Positions 17,824-25,853 of a stretch of 64,000 nucleotides of DNA are shown here, piece by piece (position 1 is the first letter of the stretch; the number at the start of each line of letters is the position of its first letter). This DNA comes from DASQUK01 sp963717085 (GTDB taxonomy: Bacteria > Actinomycetota > Acidimicrobiia > Acidimicrobiales > VFJN01), in contig CAVQVM010000021.1 of the NCBI GenBank assembly GCA_963717085.1, positions 62,001 to 126,000 on the forward strand, read 5' to 3'. A model generated the notes under the pieces. That model saw only the letters and a list, made by a program, of their open reading frames with translations, searched no databases and was not told where the DNA came from. Both the position numbers and the translations under genes were made by a program.

Positions 17824-17876
17824 CCGGCGGATCTGGCCGGCGAGACGCCACGATGACTTCCGCCGGGGTCCACTAG
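17824..17876 (-). repeat. Partial copy of the 168-bp CTAG-ended element
   Basis: On the minus strand the sequence begins CTAGTGGACCCCGGCGGAAG and continues in near identity with the left 53 bp of the element at 39384-39551. The match then stops, so only one end is present. Its terminal CTAG overlaps the -10 box TAGCCT (17874-17879) of the divergent small gene. Confidence 0.8.
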
Positions 17877-17879
17877 CCT
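17874..17879 (+). promoter_or_regulatory. -10 box TAGCCT before the small gene at 17887
   Basis: TAGCCT lies 7 nt before GTG 17887. Its first three bases are the end of the partial mobile-element copy, so the element end may have supplied part of the promoter. Confidence 0.45.
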
Positions 17880-17886
17880 CCGCGGC

Positions 17887-18042
17887 GTGCAGCGGCCGTC
17901 GACCGACGACATCTCCAGAAGGGTCGAGAACACCGTGTACACGGCCGTCGGGCTGGGGATCCTCGGGTTCCAGCACCTGCAGGTGCAACGGCAGCAGCTC
18001 AAGCGGGCCATCCAGAACGCCTTGAAGAAGCCGAAACGCTGA
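17887..18042 (+). CDS. Small 51-residue protein of unknown function
   Basis: The GTG at 17887 opens VQRPSTDDISRRVENT, followed by a short hydrophobic stretch (VYTAVGLGILGFQHL) and a basic, Gln-rich amphipathic C-terminus ending IQNALKKPKR. The stop lies one base before the GTG of the next glycosyltransferase, so both are likely to be expressed together. Codon use is normal for the window. It may be a small membrane-associated partner of the glycosyltransferase (inference). I do not recognise a family with certainty. Confidence 0.7.
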   Translation: MQRPSTDDISRRVENTVYTAVGLGILGFQHLQVQRQQLKRAIQNALKKPKR

Positions 18043-18043
18043 C

Positions 18044-19153
18044 GTGCTGCGCGTCGCCGTCGACCTGACGTCGCTGCTCACCCCCCAGACCGGCGTCGGC
18101 GTGTCGGCGCTCGAGACGACCCGCAGGCTGGCGACCCGGGACGACCTGGCCCTCACCGCATTCGCGGTGACGTGGCGAGGGCGGGGGCGCCTGTTCTCGG
18201 TCGTGCCGCCGAACGTGGCCGTGGCGGAGCGTGCCATGGCCGCCCGACCGTTGCGGGAGCTGTGGAAGCGAGCGGACCACCCACGTGTCGACTGGTGGAT
18301 CGGCCGGCACGACGTCGTCTGGGGACCGAACTACGTGGTGCCACCCACCCGGGCGGCGTCGGTGGTCACGGTCCACGATCTCACCACCGTGCACTTCCCC
18401 CAGCTCGCGACCGCCGACACGCGCGCCTACCCGCGGTTGATACAGCGGGCGATCGACCGGGGCGCCTGGGTGCAGACGTCGTCGTCGTTCGTCCGGAACG
18501 AGGTGATCGACCACTTCCGGGTCGATCCCGACCACGTGGTCAGCGTTCCCCTCGGGGTCCGTCCGGTCGCCACCGGCGACACCAGCGATGGGCGGCGGCT
18601 CGCCGGCGGCGACCGCTACGTCCTGGCGGTCGGCACCATCGAACCGCGCAAGGACCTGCCCACGCTGGTACGGGCCTTCGACATCGTCGGCGACGGTGAC
18701 CCCGACGTACGCCTCGTGGTGGCGGGCCAGGACGGCTGGGGGGCGGAGGCCTTCGGCGTCGCCCTCAACGGCTCACGACACCGGCGGCGGATCGTACGGC
18801 TGGGGTGGGTTTCCGACCACGACCGCGAGGCGCTGCTGCGCGGTGCATCGGTTTACGCCTACCCCTCGATCTACGAGGGGTTCGGCCTCCCGCCCCTGGA
18901 GGCGATGAGCGCCGACGTGCCCGTGGTGACCACAGCGGCCGGATCCCTGCCCGAGGTCGCGGGCCCCGGCGCCGTCCTCGTGCCGGTGGGCGACGCCGAC
19001 GCCCTGGCCGCGAGCCTGGCACGGGTCCTGACCGACGACGAGCACCGCCGGGACCTGGTGACCCGCGGGCGGGAGGTGGTGGCCCGCCACAGCTGGGACA
19101 CGTCCGCCGAGCGCTTCGCCGCCCTGCTCCACCTGGTCGCGGACACGAGCTGA
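18044..19153 (+). CDS. Family 4 glycosyltransferase
   Basis: This 369-residue GT-B enzyme starts at GTG 18044. The N-terminal domain carries VAVDLTSLLTPQTGVGVSAL and the acceptor-side VTVHDLTTVHF. The C-terminal GT4 domain carries GTIEPRKDLPTLVRAF, LGWVSDHDREALLRGA and the donor-binding YPSIYEGFGLPPLEAM (E-x7-E). Proteins of this type resemble mannosyl- and rhamnosyl-transferases of O-antigen and envelope glycans. Together with downstream rmd and gmd it may use a GDP-deoxyhexose (inference from context). It follows the 51-residue gene by one base. Confidence 0.9.
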   Translation: MLRVAVDLTSLLTPQTGVGVSALETTRRLATRDDLALTAFAVTWRGRGRLFSVVPPNVAVAERAMAARPLRELWKRADHPRVDWWIGRHDVVWGPNYVVPPTRAASVVTVHDLTTVHFPQLATADTRAYPRLIQRAIDRGAWVQTSSSFVRNEVIDHFRVDPDHVVSVPLGVRPVATGDTSDGRRLAGGDRYVLAVGTIEPRKDLPTLVRAFDIVGDGDPDVRLVVAGQDGWGAEAFGVALNGSRHRRRIVRLGWVSDHDREALLRGASVYAYPSIYEGFGLPPLEAMSADVPVVTTAAGSLPEVAGPGAVLVPVGDADALAASLARVLTDDEHRRDLVTRGREVVARHSWDTSAERFAALLHLVADTS

Positions 19154-19160
19154 CGACCCC

Positions 19161-19166
19161 TACGAT
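19161..19166 (+). promoter_or_regulatory. -10 box TACGAT before the rmd leader ORF
   Basis: TACGAT lies 8 nt before the leader GTG at 19175 and just after the stop of the preceding glycosyltransferase, so the leader may be a leaderless first cistron. Confidence 0.4.
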
Positions 19167-19174
19167 GACCGCCC

Positions 19175-19294
19175 GTGAGCGAGCGTCCGGACGGGCGAGA
19201 GAGCGAGTCCTGCCCGAGCGGCCGGGGGAGCGGGCGAGCATGGCGTCGGAGCCCGAGCGGCCCGCTGCGAAGCGGCAAGAGCGCGAAGCAATGA
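19175..19294 (+). CDS. Leader ORF of the dispersed repeat, upstream of rmd
   Basis: This 39-codon ORF opens VSERPDGRESESCPSG and ends SPSGPLRSGKSAKQ. Its TGA (19292-19294) overlaps the ATG of the next gene as ATGA. It matches the leader upstream of DUF3499 in length, start, stop geometry and sequence. The DNA contains the stem GCTGC-GAA-GCGGC close to the 3' end. The rmd frame is also open through the repeat, so an N-terminally extended protein is a formal alternative. Function is unknown; translation coupling is the simplest reading. Confidence 0.5.
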   Translation: MSERPDGRESESCPSGRGSGRAWRRSPSGPLRSGKSAKQ

Positions 19295-20196
19295 GAGCGC
19301 TCGTGACCGGAGCCGGGGGCTTTGTCGGTGTCCACCTGGTCCGCCACCTCGAAGCGAGCGGTGACGAGGTCATCCAGCTGGAGCGCACCGTCGACGGCAT
19401 CGACATCACCGACACGCCCGAGATCACCGACGCGGTACTGTCCGCCAAGCCGACCGCCGTCTACCACCTGGCGGGCGCCGCCGACGTCGGGGGCAGCTGG
19501 GACACGCCCCAGGAGACGTTCCTGGCCAACGCCGTGGGCACGCTCAACGTGCTCGAGGCCAGCCGCGAGGCGGGTGCCGAGCGGGTCCTGGCGGTGAGCA
19601 GCGCGGACGTCTACGGGCGGGTCACCGAGGACGAGTTGCCGCTAGACGAGGCGCAACCCCTGAGGCCGGTGTCGCCGTACGCCGCCTCCAAGGTGGCGGC
19701 CGACGCGTTGGCCCAGCAGGCCTGGCTCGGGCATCGTCTGCCCGTGATCCGGGTGCGGGCCTTCAACCACCTCGGCCCCGGCCAGACCGACCGCTTCGTG
19801 GCGCCGTCCCTGGCGGCGCGCATCGCCCGCAACGAGCGGGACGGCGGTGACGAGATCCCCATCGGGAACACGGCACCGAGGCGGGACGTGACCGACGTCC
19901 GCGATGTCGTCCGCGCCTACCGGCTCCTCATCGAGCACGGCGAGCCGGGCGAGGTCTACAACGTGTGCAGCGGCCGGGCGGTCTCCGTCAAGGAGATCGC
20001 CGACCTGCTGCTCGGGATGGCGAGCCGGCCGATGCGGCTGGTGAGCGATCCGACCCTGCAACGTCCGGTCGACATCCCGGTACTGGTCGGTGACAACGCC
20101 CGCCTCGCCGGCGCCACCGGCTGGTCCCCCACCATCCCCCTCGAACAGACCCTCGCCGACGTGCTGGCCGACTGGCGATCGCGCTTCGGGCGCTGA
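19291..20196 (+). CDS. rmd: NAD(P)-dependent sugar epimerase/reductase, probable GDP-4-keto-6-deoxy-D-mannose reductase
   Basis: This 301-residue extended SDR protein starts at ATG 19291. It has the Rossmann motif VTGAGGFVGVHL, the catalytic YAASK (Y-x3-K) and the downstream SSADVYG serine. It directly precedes GDP-mannose 4,6-dehydratase. The overall sequence fits RMD, which reduces GDP-4-keto-6-deoxymannose to GDP-D-rhamnose, rather than the epimerase-reductase Fcl, which is separately encoded at 29716. Substrate specificity cannot be proved from sequence alone. The start overlaps the leader ORF stop. Confidence 0.75.
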   Translation: MRALVTGAGGFVGVHLVRHLEASGDEVIQLERTVDGIDITDTPEITDAVLSAKPTAVYHLAGAADVGGSWDTPQETFLANAVGTLNVLEASREAGAERVLAVSSADVYGRVTEDELPLDEAQPLRPVSPYAASKVAADALAQQAWLGHRLPVIRVRAFNHLGPGQTDRFVAPSLAARIARNERDGGDEIPIGNTAPRRDVTDVRDVVRAYRLLIEHGEPGEVYNVCSGRAVSVKEIADLLLGMASRPMRLVSDPTLQRPVDIPVLVGDNARLAGATGWSPTIPLEQTLADVLADWRSRFGR

Positions 20197-20232
20197 CAAC
20201 CTGGCCGGCTTCATCACGGAGGAGACCACATC

Positions 20233-21213
20233 GTGACCAAGCGAGCGCTCGTCACCGGCATCACCGGACAGGACGGCTCCCACCTGGCGGAGCTCCTGCT
20301 CGACAAGGGCTACGAGGTCCTGGGAATGGTCCGGCGCACCAGCACCGTCAACTGGGAGCGGATCGGTCACCTCCAGGACCGCATCACCTTCGTGCACGGC
20401 GACCTGCTCGACCAGGTGTCGGTGCTCACCATCCTCCAGGAGTACGCGCCCGAGGAGGTCTACAACCTGGCGGCCCAGTCCTTCGTGCCCACCTCGTGGC
20501 AGCAGCCGGTGCTGACCGGCGAGTTCACCGCCATCGGCGTCACCCGCATGCTCGACGCCGTCCGGATCTTCGATCCCGAGATCCGCTTCTACCAGGCCTC
20601 GTCGAGCGAGATGTTCGGGAAGGTGATGGAGACGCCGCAGCGGGAGTCGACGCCGTTCTACCCTCGGTCGCCCTACGGGGTGGCCAAGGTCTACGGGCAC
20701 TGGATCACGGTCAACTACCGCGAGTCCTACGACCTCCACGCCACCAGCGGCATCCTCTTCAACCACGGTGGACCGCGTCGGGGACTCGAGTTCGTCGAGC
20801 GCAAGGTGAGCCACGCCGTGGCCCAGATCAAACTGGGACTGGCCAACGAACTGCGGCTGGGCAACCTGGACGCGCAACGCGACTGGGGCTACGCCGGCGA
20901 CTACGTCGAGGCGATATGGCTGATGGTGCAGCAGGACGCACCCGACGACTACGTGATCGCCACCGGCGAGACCCATTCGGTGCGGGAGCTCTGCGAGCTG
21001 GCGTTCGAGCGGGTCGGGCTCGACTGGGAAAAGTACGTGGTCGTCGACGAGCGCTTCTTCCGCCCGGCCGAGGTCGACCTGCTGGTGGGCGACGCATCCA
21101 AGGCGCGCCAAGTGCTGGGGTGGGAGCCCAGGACCACCTTCGAGGAACTGGTGAACCTCATGGTCGACGCCGACGTCGCCCTGCTCGAGGGGAAGCTCAA
21201 GGGCATTTCCTGA
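20233..21213 (+). CDS. gmd: GDP-mannose 4,6-dehydratase
   Basis: This 326-residue SDR enzyme converts GDP-mannose to GDP-4-keto-6-deoxymannose. Visible motifs: Rossmann ITGITGQDGSHLAELLL, RRTSTVNWERI, SSSEMFGK and catalytic YGVAK. The motif FNHGGPRRGLEFVERK departs slightly from the usual FNHESPRRG. GTG at 20233 follows GGAGGAG at a good distance. It lies 36 bp after rmd. Its product feeds both rmd and the fcl-type gene at 29716. The stop codon TGA coincides with the left boundary of the repeat copy at 21211. Confidence 0.93.
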   Translation: MTKRALVTGITGQDGSHLAELLLDKGYEVLGMVRRTSTVNWERIGHLQDRITFVHGDLLDQVSVLTILQEYAPEEVYNLAAQSFVPTSWQQPVLTGEFTAIGVTRMLDAVRIFDPEIRFYQASSSEMFGKVMETPQRESTPFYPRSPYGVAKVYGHWITVNYRESYDLHATSGILFNHGGPRRGLEFVERKVSHAVAQIKLGLANELRLGNLDAQRDWGYAGDYVEAIWLMVQQDAPDDYVIATGETHSVRELCELAFERVGLDWEKYVVVDERFFRPAEVDLLVGDASKARQVLGWEPRTTFEELVNLMVDADVALLEGKLKGIS

Positions 21214-21334
21214 GCGAGCGTCCGCAATGCAGCGAGCCCTGGGCCCGAGCGGCCCGTCGCCGGAGGCGACACGAGCGGAAGACACAGCGTCGGAGCCCGA
21301 GCGGCCCGGCCGAAGGCCAAGAGCGGGAAGCACG
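21211..21334 (+). repeat. Degenerate leader-type repeat copy between gmd and fbiA
   Basis: The copy starts with the gmd stop codon (TGAGCGAGCG) and ends one codon before the fbiA ATG. Hairpins GTCGCC-GGA-GGCGAC and GGCC-GAA-GGCC are present. The leader frame has no GTG or ATG start (CTG instead), and small indels carry it past the fbiA start without a stop, so no overlapping leader ORF is formed here. It shows that the element fits exactly between a stop and a start codon. Confidence 0.8.
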
Positions 21335-22303
21335 ATGGTTGGGGTCGCGGTCCTGGCGGGGGGCGTTGGCGCCGCCCGCCTGCTCCGCGGGCTGGTCGAC
21401 GTGGTCCCCCCGGACGAGGTGACCGCCATCGTCAACACGGGCGACGACATGGCCCTCCACGGGCTAGCCATCAGCCCCGACATCGACACCGTCACCTACA
21501 CCGTCGCCGACGCCATCGATCCCGAGCGGGGCTGGGGCCTGCGCGACGAGTCGTGGCAGGCCATGGACGCGCTGGCGCGCTACGGCGGCGTGACGTGGTT
21601 CCGGCTGGGGGACCGCGACCTGGCGACCCACCTGTATCGCACCCAGCGCCTAGCGGACGGCACGGGGCTGGCGGCGGTGACGGCGGAGATCGCTCGCGCC
21701 TGGGGGCTCGGGCTGCACATCGTGCCGGCGACCGAGCAGCCGCTGCGGACGATGATCACCCTGGCCGGCGGCGAGGCCGACGCGACGGGTCCCGCCGTCG
21801 GGGTGGTGGCGGGCGAGGAGATCTCGTTCCAGGACTACTTCGTGCGGTTGCAGCACGCCGTGCCGGTCGCCGCCGTGCGGTTCGCCGGGGCCGACGCGGC
21901 CCGCCCCGCCCCGGGTGTCCTCGCCGCCATAGCCGGCGCCGCCACGGTGGTCGTGGCGCCGTCCAATCCCATCGTCTCCATCGGCCCGGTGATGGCCGTC
22001 CCCGGCATCCGGGACGCCGTCGCCGCGCGCCGGGACGACGTCGTCGCAGTGTCGCCGTTGGTCGGAGGCCGGGCGCTCAAGGGCCCCGCCGACCGACTGC
22101 TCCGGGAGCTGGGACACGCGGACTCGGTGGTCGGTGTCGCCCAGCTGTACGCGCCGTTCGTCGGCACACTGGTGATCGACGAGGCCGACGCCGAGCTCGC
22201 CGACGCCGTCCGGGCTGCGGGTTTGCGCTGCGTCGTGACCGACACGATCATGCGTGACCCGGCTGCCGCGGCGGCGCTGTGCCACGTCGTTCTCGGTCGC
22301 TGA
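21335..22303 (+). CDS. fbiA: 2-phospho-L-lactate/phosphoenolpyruvate transferase (F420 biosynthesis)
   Basis: This 322-residue CofD/FbiA protein transfers a phospholactyl-type moiety from the guanylyl-activated donor to 7,8-didemethyl-8-hydroxy-5-deazariboflavin (Fo), giving F420-0. Motifs: VLAGGVGAARLLRGL, IVNTGDDMALHGLAISPDIDT and the C-terminal VAPSNPIVSIGPVMAV. The start is ATG 21335, directly after the repeat copy, with GGGAAG a few bases upstream. It precedes fbiB by 34 bp, the order known from mycobacteria. Confidence 0.95.
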   Translation: MVGVAVLAGGVGAARLLRGLVDVVPPDEVTAIVNTGDDMALHGLAISPDIDTVTYTVADAIDPERGWGLRDESWQAMDALARYGGVTWFRLGDRDLATHLYRTQRLADGTGLAAVTAEIARAWGLGLHIVPATEQPLRTMITLAGGEADATGPAVGVVAGEEISFQDYFVRLQHAVPVAAVRFAGADAARPAPGVLAAIAGAATVVVAPSNPIVSIGPVMAVPGIRDAVAARRDDVVAVSPLVGGRALKGPADRLLRELGHADSVVGVAQLYAPFVGTLVIDEADAELADAVRAAGLRCVVTDTIMRDPAAAAALCHVVLGR

Positions 22304-22337
22304 TCCTAGAAACACGAAGGTGAGGGGCTCCACGACG

Positions 22338-23043
22338 ATGGCGCGCGTGCTCGAGATCCTGCCCGTGGAGGGCATCGGCGAGGTGCGCCCGGGCGACGAC
22401 CTGGCGCGTCTATTGTCCGAGGCGGCCGACGACCTGCGCGCCGGCGACGTGGTGGTGGTGACGCAGAAGGTCGTGTCCAAGGCCGAGGCCCAGCTCGTCC
22501 CCATCGATCCCAACGATCCCGACAGCAAGGCGAGGATCGTCGACGGTGAGTCGGTGCGCGTTCTGCGTCGCCGCGGCGAGCTGGTGATCTCGGAGACGCG
22601 CCACGGCTTCGTGTGCGCCAACGCGGGCGTCGACCTGTCCAACGTCGAGGACGGATGGGCGGCGCTGCTGCCCGAAGACCCCGACCGCTCGGCGCGCCGG
22701 CTGCGCGACGGGCTGCGGGGACGCCTGGGCGCCGATGTCGCGGTGATCATCAGCGACACGTTCGGCCGCACGTGGCGCCGGGGCCTCACCGACGTCGCCA
22801 TCGGCTGTGCCGGCATCCGCGCTGTCGTCGACCTGCGGGGCACGACCGACGCGCGAGGGTCGCGAGCTGCAGGTGACGGAGGTGTGCGTCGTCGACGAGC
22901 TGGCGGCCGCCGCCGAGCTGGTGATGGGCAAGGCGGCGGGCATCTGCGCCGCGGTCGTGCGAGGCGTCGATCCGTCGTGGCTCGGTCGGGGCGAGGTGCG
23001 GGCCGAGGTCGTCCGCCCCGCCACCGAGGACCTGTTCCGCTGA
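22338..23043 (+). pseudogene. fbiB: Coenzyme F420-0:L-glutamate ligase, with one frameshift
   Basis: The CofE/FbiB ligase domain adds glutamate to F420-0. The first frame (ATG 22338, after GAAGGTGAGG) is conserved to VVDLRGTTDARG and then loses homology. The family sequence resumes in another frame as RELQVTEVCVVDELAAAAEL and runs to the TGA at 23041. One extra G in the GGGT run around 22857-22862 explains the shift. The C-terminal nitroreductase domain of mycobacterial FbiB is absent, so this is the short CofE form. Given neighbouring F420-linked genes, a sequence error is as likely as true loss. Confidence 0.85.
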
Positions 23044-23066
23044 GCACCCGGCGGGGTGATCCGCAC

Positions 23067-24020
23067 TCAGCGCTGCTTGAACCACTCCAGGGTGCGCCCG
23101 ACGCCCTCGCCGAGCCCGGTCCAGGGCTTCCAGCCGAGGTGGATCGCCGCCCGGCCGGGATCCAGCGCCGAGCGCAGGAGCTCGCCCACCCGCATCGGGG
23201 CGTAGGCCGCGGGTCGATCGACACCGGCGCTGGTGGCCATCGCCGCGTAGAGCTGGTTGACCGACGTCTCGACCCCGGTGCCCACGTTGAGGAGCAGGCC
23301 GCCGCCCCTGGTCGCCGCCCGCACGAACGCGTCGACCACGTCGTCGACGTAGACGTAGTCGCGCGTCTGCTCCCCGTCGCCGTAGATCGTGCACACCTCG
23401 TCGGCCAGCAGGCGGCCAGCGAGGATGGCCACGACGCCGGCCTCGCCGTGGGGGTCCTGCCGGGGGCCGTACACGTTGGAGAGCGCCAGGGCCGTGAACT
23501 CGAGCCCGTGGAGCTGGCGGTACACGTTGAGGTAGTCGAAGGCGACCCGCTTCGTGACGCCGTAGGGCGACCCCGGGTTTTGTGGGTGTGACTCTTTGCA
23601 CGGCAGGTCCCGCGGCGCCGCCTCGCCGTAGATGGTGCCGCCGCTCGATGCGAACACCACCTTGCGGGCCCGGGCCACTCGCGCGCCCTCGAGCACGTTG
23701 ATGGTGCCGATCACGTTGACCTCGGCGTCGTGCGCCGGGCGGGCCACAGACACCCGGACGTCGGCCTGGGCGGCCAGGTGGAACACCACGTCGGGCTCGC
23801 GGCGGGCGATGAGGTCGACGATCTGCGGGTCGCACACGTCGATCTGGTGGAACGTCAGCCGGTTCGTCCGGTCGCCCCGTTCCGAGCGGGCGTCGGCCAG
23901 GTTGGCCAGCGACCCCGACGTCAGGTCGTCGAGCACGTCGACCTGGTGACCCTCGGCCAGCAGGCGGTCGACCAGGGTCGAGCCAATGAACCCGGCCCCA
24001 CCGGTGACGAGGGTCTTCAT
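23067..24020 (-). CDS. NAD-dependent epimerase, UDP-glucose 4-epimerase type
   Basis: This 317-residue extended SDR protein has TGGAGFIGSTLVDRLL, FHLAAQADVRVSV, SSGGTIYG and catalytic YGVTK. The sequence is closest in style to actinobacterial GalE-like epimerases acting on UDP-glucose/galactose or UDP-GlcNAc; the exact substrate is open. The ATG at 24020 overlaps the stop of the upstream nucleotidyltransferase gene as ATGA. An epimerase coupled to a sugar-nucleotide pyrophosphorylase fits envelope sugar supply. Confidence 0.85.
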   Translation of the reverse strand: MKTLVTGGAGFIGSTLVDRLLAEGHQVDVLDDLTSGSLANLADARSERGDRTNRLTFHQIDVCDPQIVDLIARREPDVVFHLAAQADVRVSVARPAHDAEVNVIGTINVLEGARVARARKVVFASSGGTIYGEAAPRDLPCKESHPQNPGSPYGVTKRVAFDYLNVYRQLHGLEFTALALSNVYGPRQDPHGEAGVVAILAGRLLADEVCTIYGDGEQTRDYVYVDDVVDAFVRAATRGGGLLLNVGTGVETSVNQLYAAMATSAGVDRPAAYAPMRVGELLRSALDPGRAAIHLGWKPWTGLGEGVGRTLEWFKQR

Positions 24021-25039
24021 GCCTTCACTCCCCACGAATCCGAATCAGGAACACGTTCGCCGGCGAGGTGCGCGCCGCGCCCGACGACCTCGCCGTCGCC
24101 CACGACGCTGCCGCGCAGGACGTGGGCCCCCTCGGCGACGATCGCGCCTTCGCCGACCACCGATCCGCCGATCACGGCGGCCGAACATACCCTCACCCGG
24201 GGCAGCAGCACCGAGTTCTCGACCCGGGCGCCGCCGGAAACGACCGCACTGGCCCCGACGACCGAATGCTCGACCGCGGCATCGGGGGCGATGCGGGCGT
24301 CGGGGTGGACGCCGTCGATCGCCGCGCCCCGGACCCCGTCAACGAGATCGAGTTGCGCCTGGATGTACTCGCAGGGGGTGCCGGTGTCGATCCAGTAGCA
24401 GCCGTCGGCGCGGGCGTACAGGCTGCCGTCCGCGGCCATCGTCGGGAACGTCTCCCGCTCGACCGACACCCGCCGCCCCGGCGGGATGCGGTCGATGACC
24501 GACGGCTCCAGCACGTACGTGCCGGCGTTGATGAGGTCGCTCGCCGCCTGGCCGCGGGGCGGCTTTTCGACGAAGGCCGAGACCCGGCCCCGCGTGTCCG
24601 TGAGGACGACGCCGTAGCGGGACGGATCGTCGACCCGGTGCAGCGAGATGGATGCCTCGGCGGCCCGGGCGACGTGGAAGGCGACGAAGGCCGTGACGTC
24701 GAGATCCGTCAGCACGTCCCCGTTGACCACCACGAATCGCTCGTCGATCCCGGCATCGAGGGCGGCGAAGCGGATGGCGCCCGCCGTGTCGAGCGGCTCC
24801 GGCTCGATCGCATAGTGCAGGGAGGCACCGGCGCACCGCCCGCTGGGGTAGGCGTCACGGAAGCCGTCGGGCTGGTAGCCGAGCGAGAGCACCACGTCGT
24901 CGACGCCGTGGTCCACCAGGTGGCCGACCACGTGCTCGATCATCGGCCGGTTGACGATCGGCAGCATCTGCTTGGGCCGGTGGTGTGTCAGTGGCCGTAG
25001 GCGCGTGCCGAAGCCGCCGACGAGCACGACCGCTCGCAC
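24017..25039 (-). CDS. manC: Sugar-1-phosphate nucleotidyltransferase, probable mannose-1-phosphate guanylyltransferase
   Basis: This 340-residue protein has an N-terminal nucleotidyltransferase domain (VLVGGFGTRLRPLT, PKQMLPIVNRPMI, VVNGDVLTDLD, FVEKPP) and a C-terminal left-handed beta-helix of hexapeptide repeats (about residues 255-335). It resembles the actinobacterial GDP-mannose pyrophosphorylase encoded near fbiAB and rmlD in mycobacteria. It would supply GDP-mannose to gmd. The GTG start at 25039 is followed at once by the catalytic glycine loop. A glucose-1-P uridylyl- or thymidylyl-transferase role cannot be excluded. Confidence 0.78.
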   Translation of the reverse strand: MRAVVLVGGFGTRLRPLTHHRPKQMLPIVNRPMIEHVVGHLVDHGVDDVVLSLGYQPDGFRDAYPSGRCAGASLHYAIEPEPLDTAGAIRFAALDAGIDERFVVVNGDVLTDLDVTAFVAFHVARAAEASISLHRVDDPSRYGVVLTDTRGRVSAFVEKPPRGQAASDLINAGTYVLEPSVIDRIPPGRRVSVERETFPTMAADGSLYARADGCYWIDTGTPCEYIQAQLDLVDGVRGAAIDGVHPDARIAPDAAVEHSVVGASAVVSGGARVENSVLLPRVRVCSAAVIGGSVVGEGAIVAEGAHVLRGSVVGDGEVVGRGAHLAGERVPDSDSWGVKA

Positions 25040-25049
25040 GTGGTAACCC

Positions 25050-25838
25050 CTAGCCCCCGGCCGTGGTCGTGGTCGCCTCGCCCGCCGTCGTGGTGGTTGC
25101 GCCCGCGCCGGCCGTCGTGGTCGTCGAGCCGCCCGGGGTGGTCGTCGTGCTCGCGCCCGGCTGGGCACCGGTGTCGACGGCCCCCAGCTCTGCGAGGTTG
25201 GCGGCCGTCTGAGGCTTGGGGATGTTGGTCTCGCCCTCGGGCATGAAGGCGATCGTGTAGCCCTCGCCGTCGCCGCGGAAGCGAATGTCCCTCAGGCCGC
25301 CTGTCAGCAACGCAGGCTCGGCGCTCTCGTCGGACACGTTCTCCCACTGGGCAACGACCAGCTCGGCGTCCTTGCCGTCGCACTGGTCCTCACCCTCCTT
25401 CCACGTCTTCGCCCCGTCGGGCAACTCGTTGTCCCCGAGGGTCAGCTCGCTGTCGGAGAGCTTGACGTCGGTGTCCTCGAGGAAGGTGCCGAGTGTGGCG
25501 TTCTCGCCTGCGCCACTCTGCGAGAACGGGTGGATGTGGATGACGCCGTCACCGTGCGTGTGGATGCCGGTCGTGGCCTCGAACTCGGGAATGTCGGGCT
25601 GCCACTCGCCGCAGACGTAGAAGCCGTAGGCGGCGTGCCAGTGATCGCCGATGACCGGGGGGACGTTGGTGTCGCCCTTGCGCTCGTCGGCTGCGTACCA
25701 GACCAGCGCCGAGCCGAGCAGCACGATCGCGCCGATCACCCCCGGGAACAGGAGGTTGCGCTGGCGGCCGGCGGAGGAGCGGCGGCCTCCGGCGCGGGCC
25801 GCCCGGGCCACCTTCTTGGCGGAGGATGCCTTACCCAT
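25050..25838 (-). CDS. Secreted or anchored protein with a His-rich conserved core and Thr-rich tail
   Basis: The 262-residue protein has a basic N-terminus, one hydrophobic anchor (LLFPGVIGAIVLLGSALVW), and a core with DHWHAAYGFYVCGEWQPD and TGIHTHGDGVIHIHPF, whose clustered His residues suggest metal binding (inference). The last 45 residues are TTTT blocks separated by Ala/Gly/Pro, like a glycosylated surface linker. I recognise this as a recurrent actinobacterial type without a named function. ATG 25838 has TAGCTT 9 nt upstream, which overlaps the stop codon of the next gene. Confidence 0.75.
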   Translation of the reverse strand: MGKASSAKKVARAARAGGRRSSAGRQRNLLFPGVIGAIVLLGSALVWYAADERKGDTNVPPVIGDHWHAAYGFYVCGEWQPDIPEFEATTGIHTHGDGVIHIHPFSQSGAGENATLGTFLEDTDVKLSDSELTLGDNELPDGAKTWKEGEDQCDGKDAELVVAQWENVSDESAEPALLTGGLRDIRFRGDGEGYTIAFMPEGETNIPKPQTAANLAELGAVDTGAQPGASTTTTPGGSTTTTAGAGATTTTAGEATTTTAGG

Positions 25839-25847
25839 AAGCGCTTA

Positions 25848-25853
25848 AAGCTA
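25848..25853 (-). promoter_or_regulatory. -10 box TAGCTT before the His-rich protein gene
   Basis: TAGCTT on the minus strand starts at the TAG stop of the upstream glycosyltransferase and lies 9 nt before ATG 25838. It is followed by the palindrome AAGCGCTT. Confidence 0.4.

Noticed and set aside
14207..17876. Very long plus-strand open frames (790 and 1126 codons) opposite the giant GT2
   Set aside because: They are antisense to a clear GT2/membrane gene, are extreme in Arg/Pro/His and contain no recognisable domain; long antisense frames are expected at this GC content.
18805..19290. In-frame N-terminal extension of rmd through the repeat and the previous gene
   Set aside because: The Rossmann motif begins right after ATG 19291 and the leader stop overlaps that ATG; the extension is a low-complexity reading of the repeat. 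The same reasoning was applied at 5801, 27155, 28437 and 57047.
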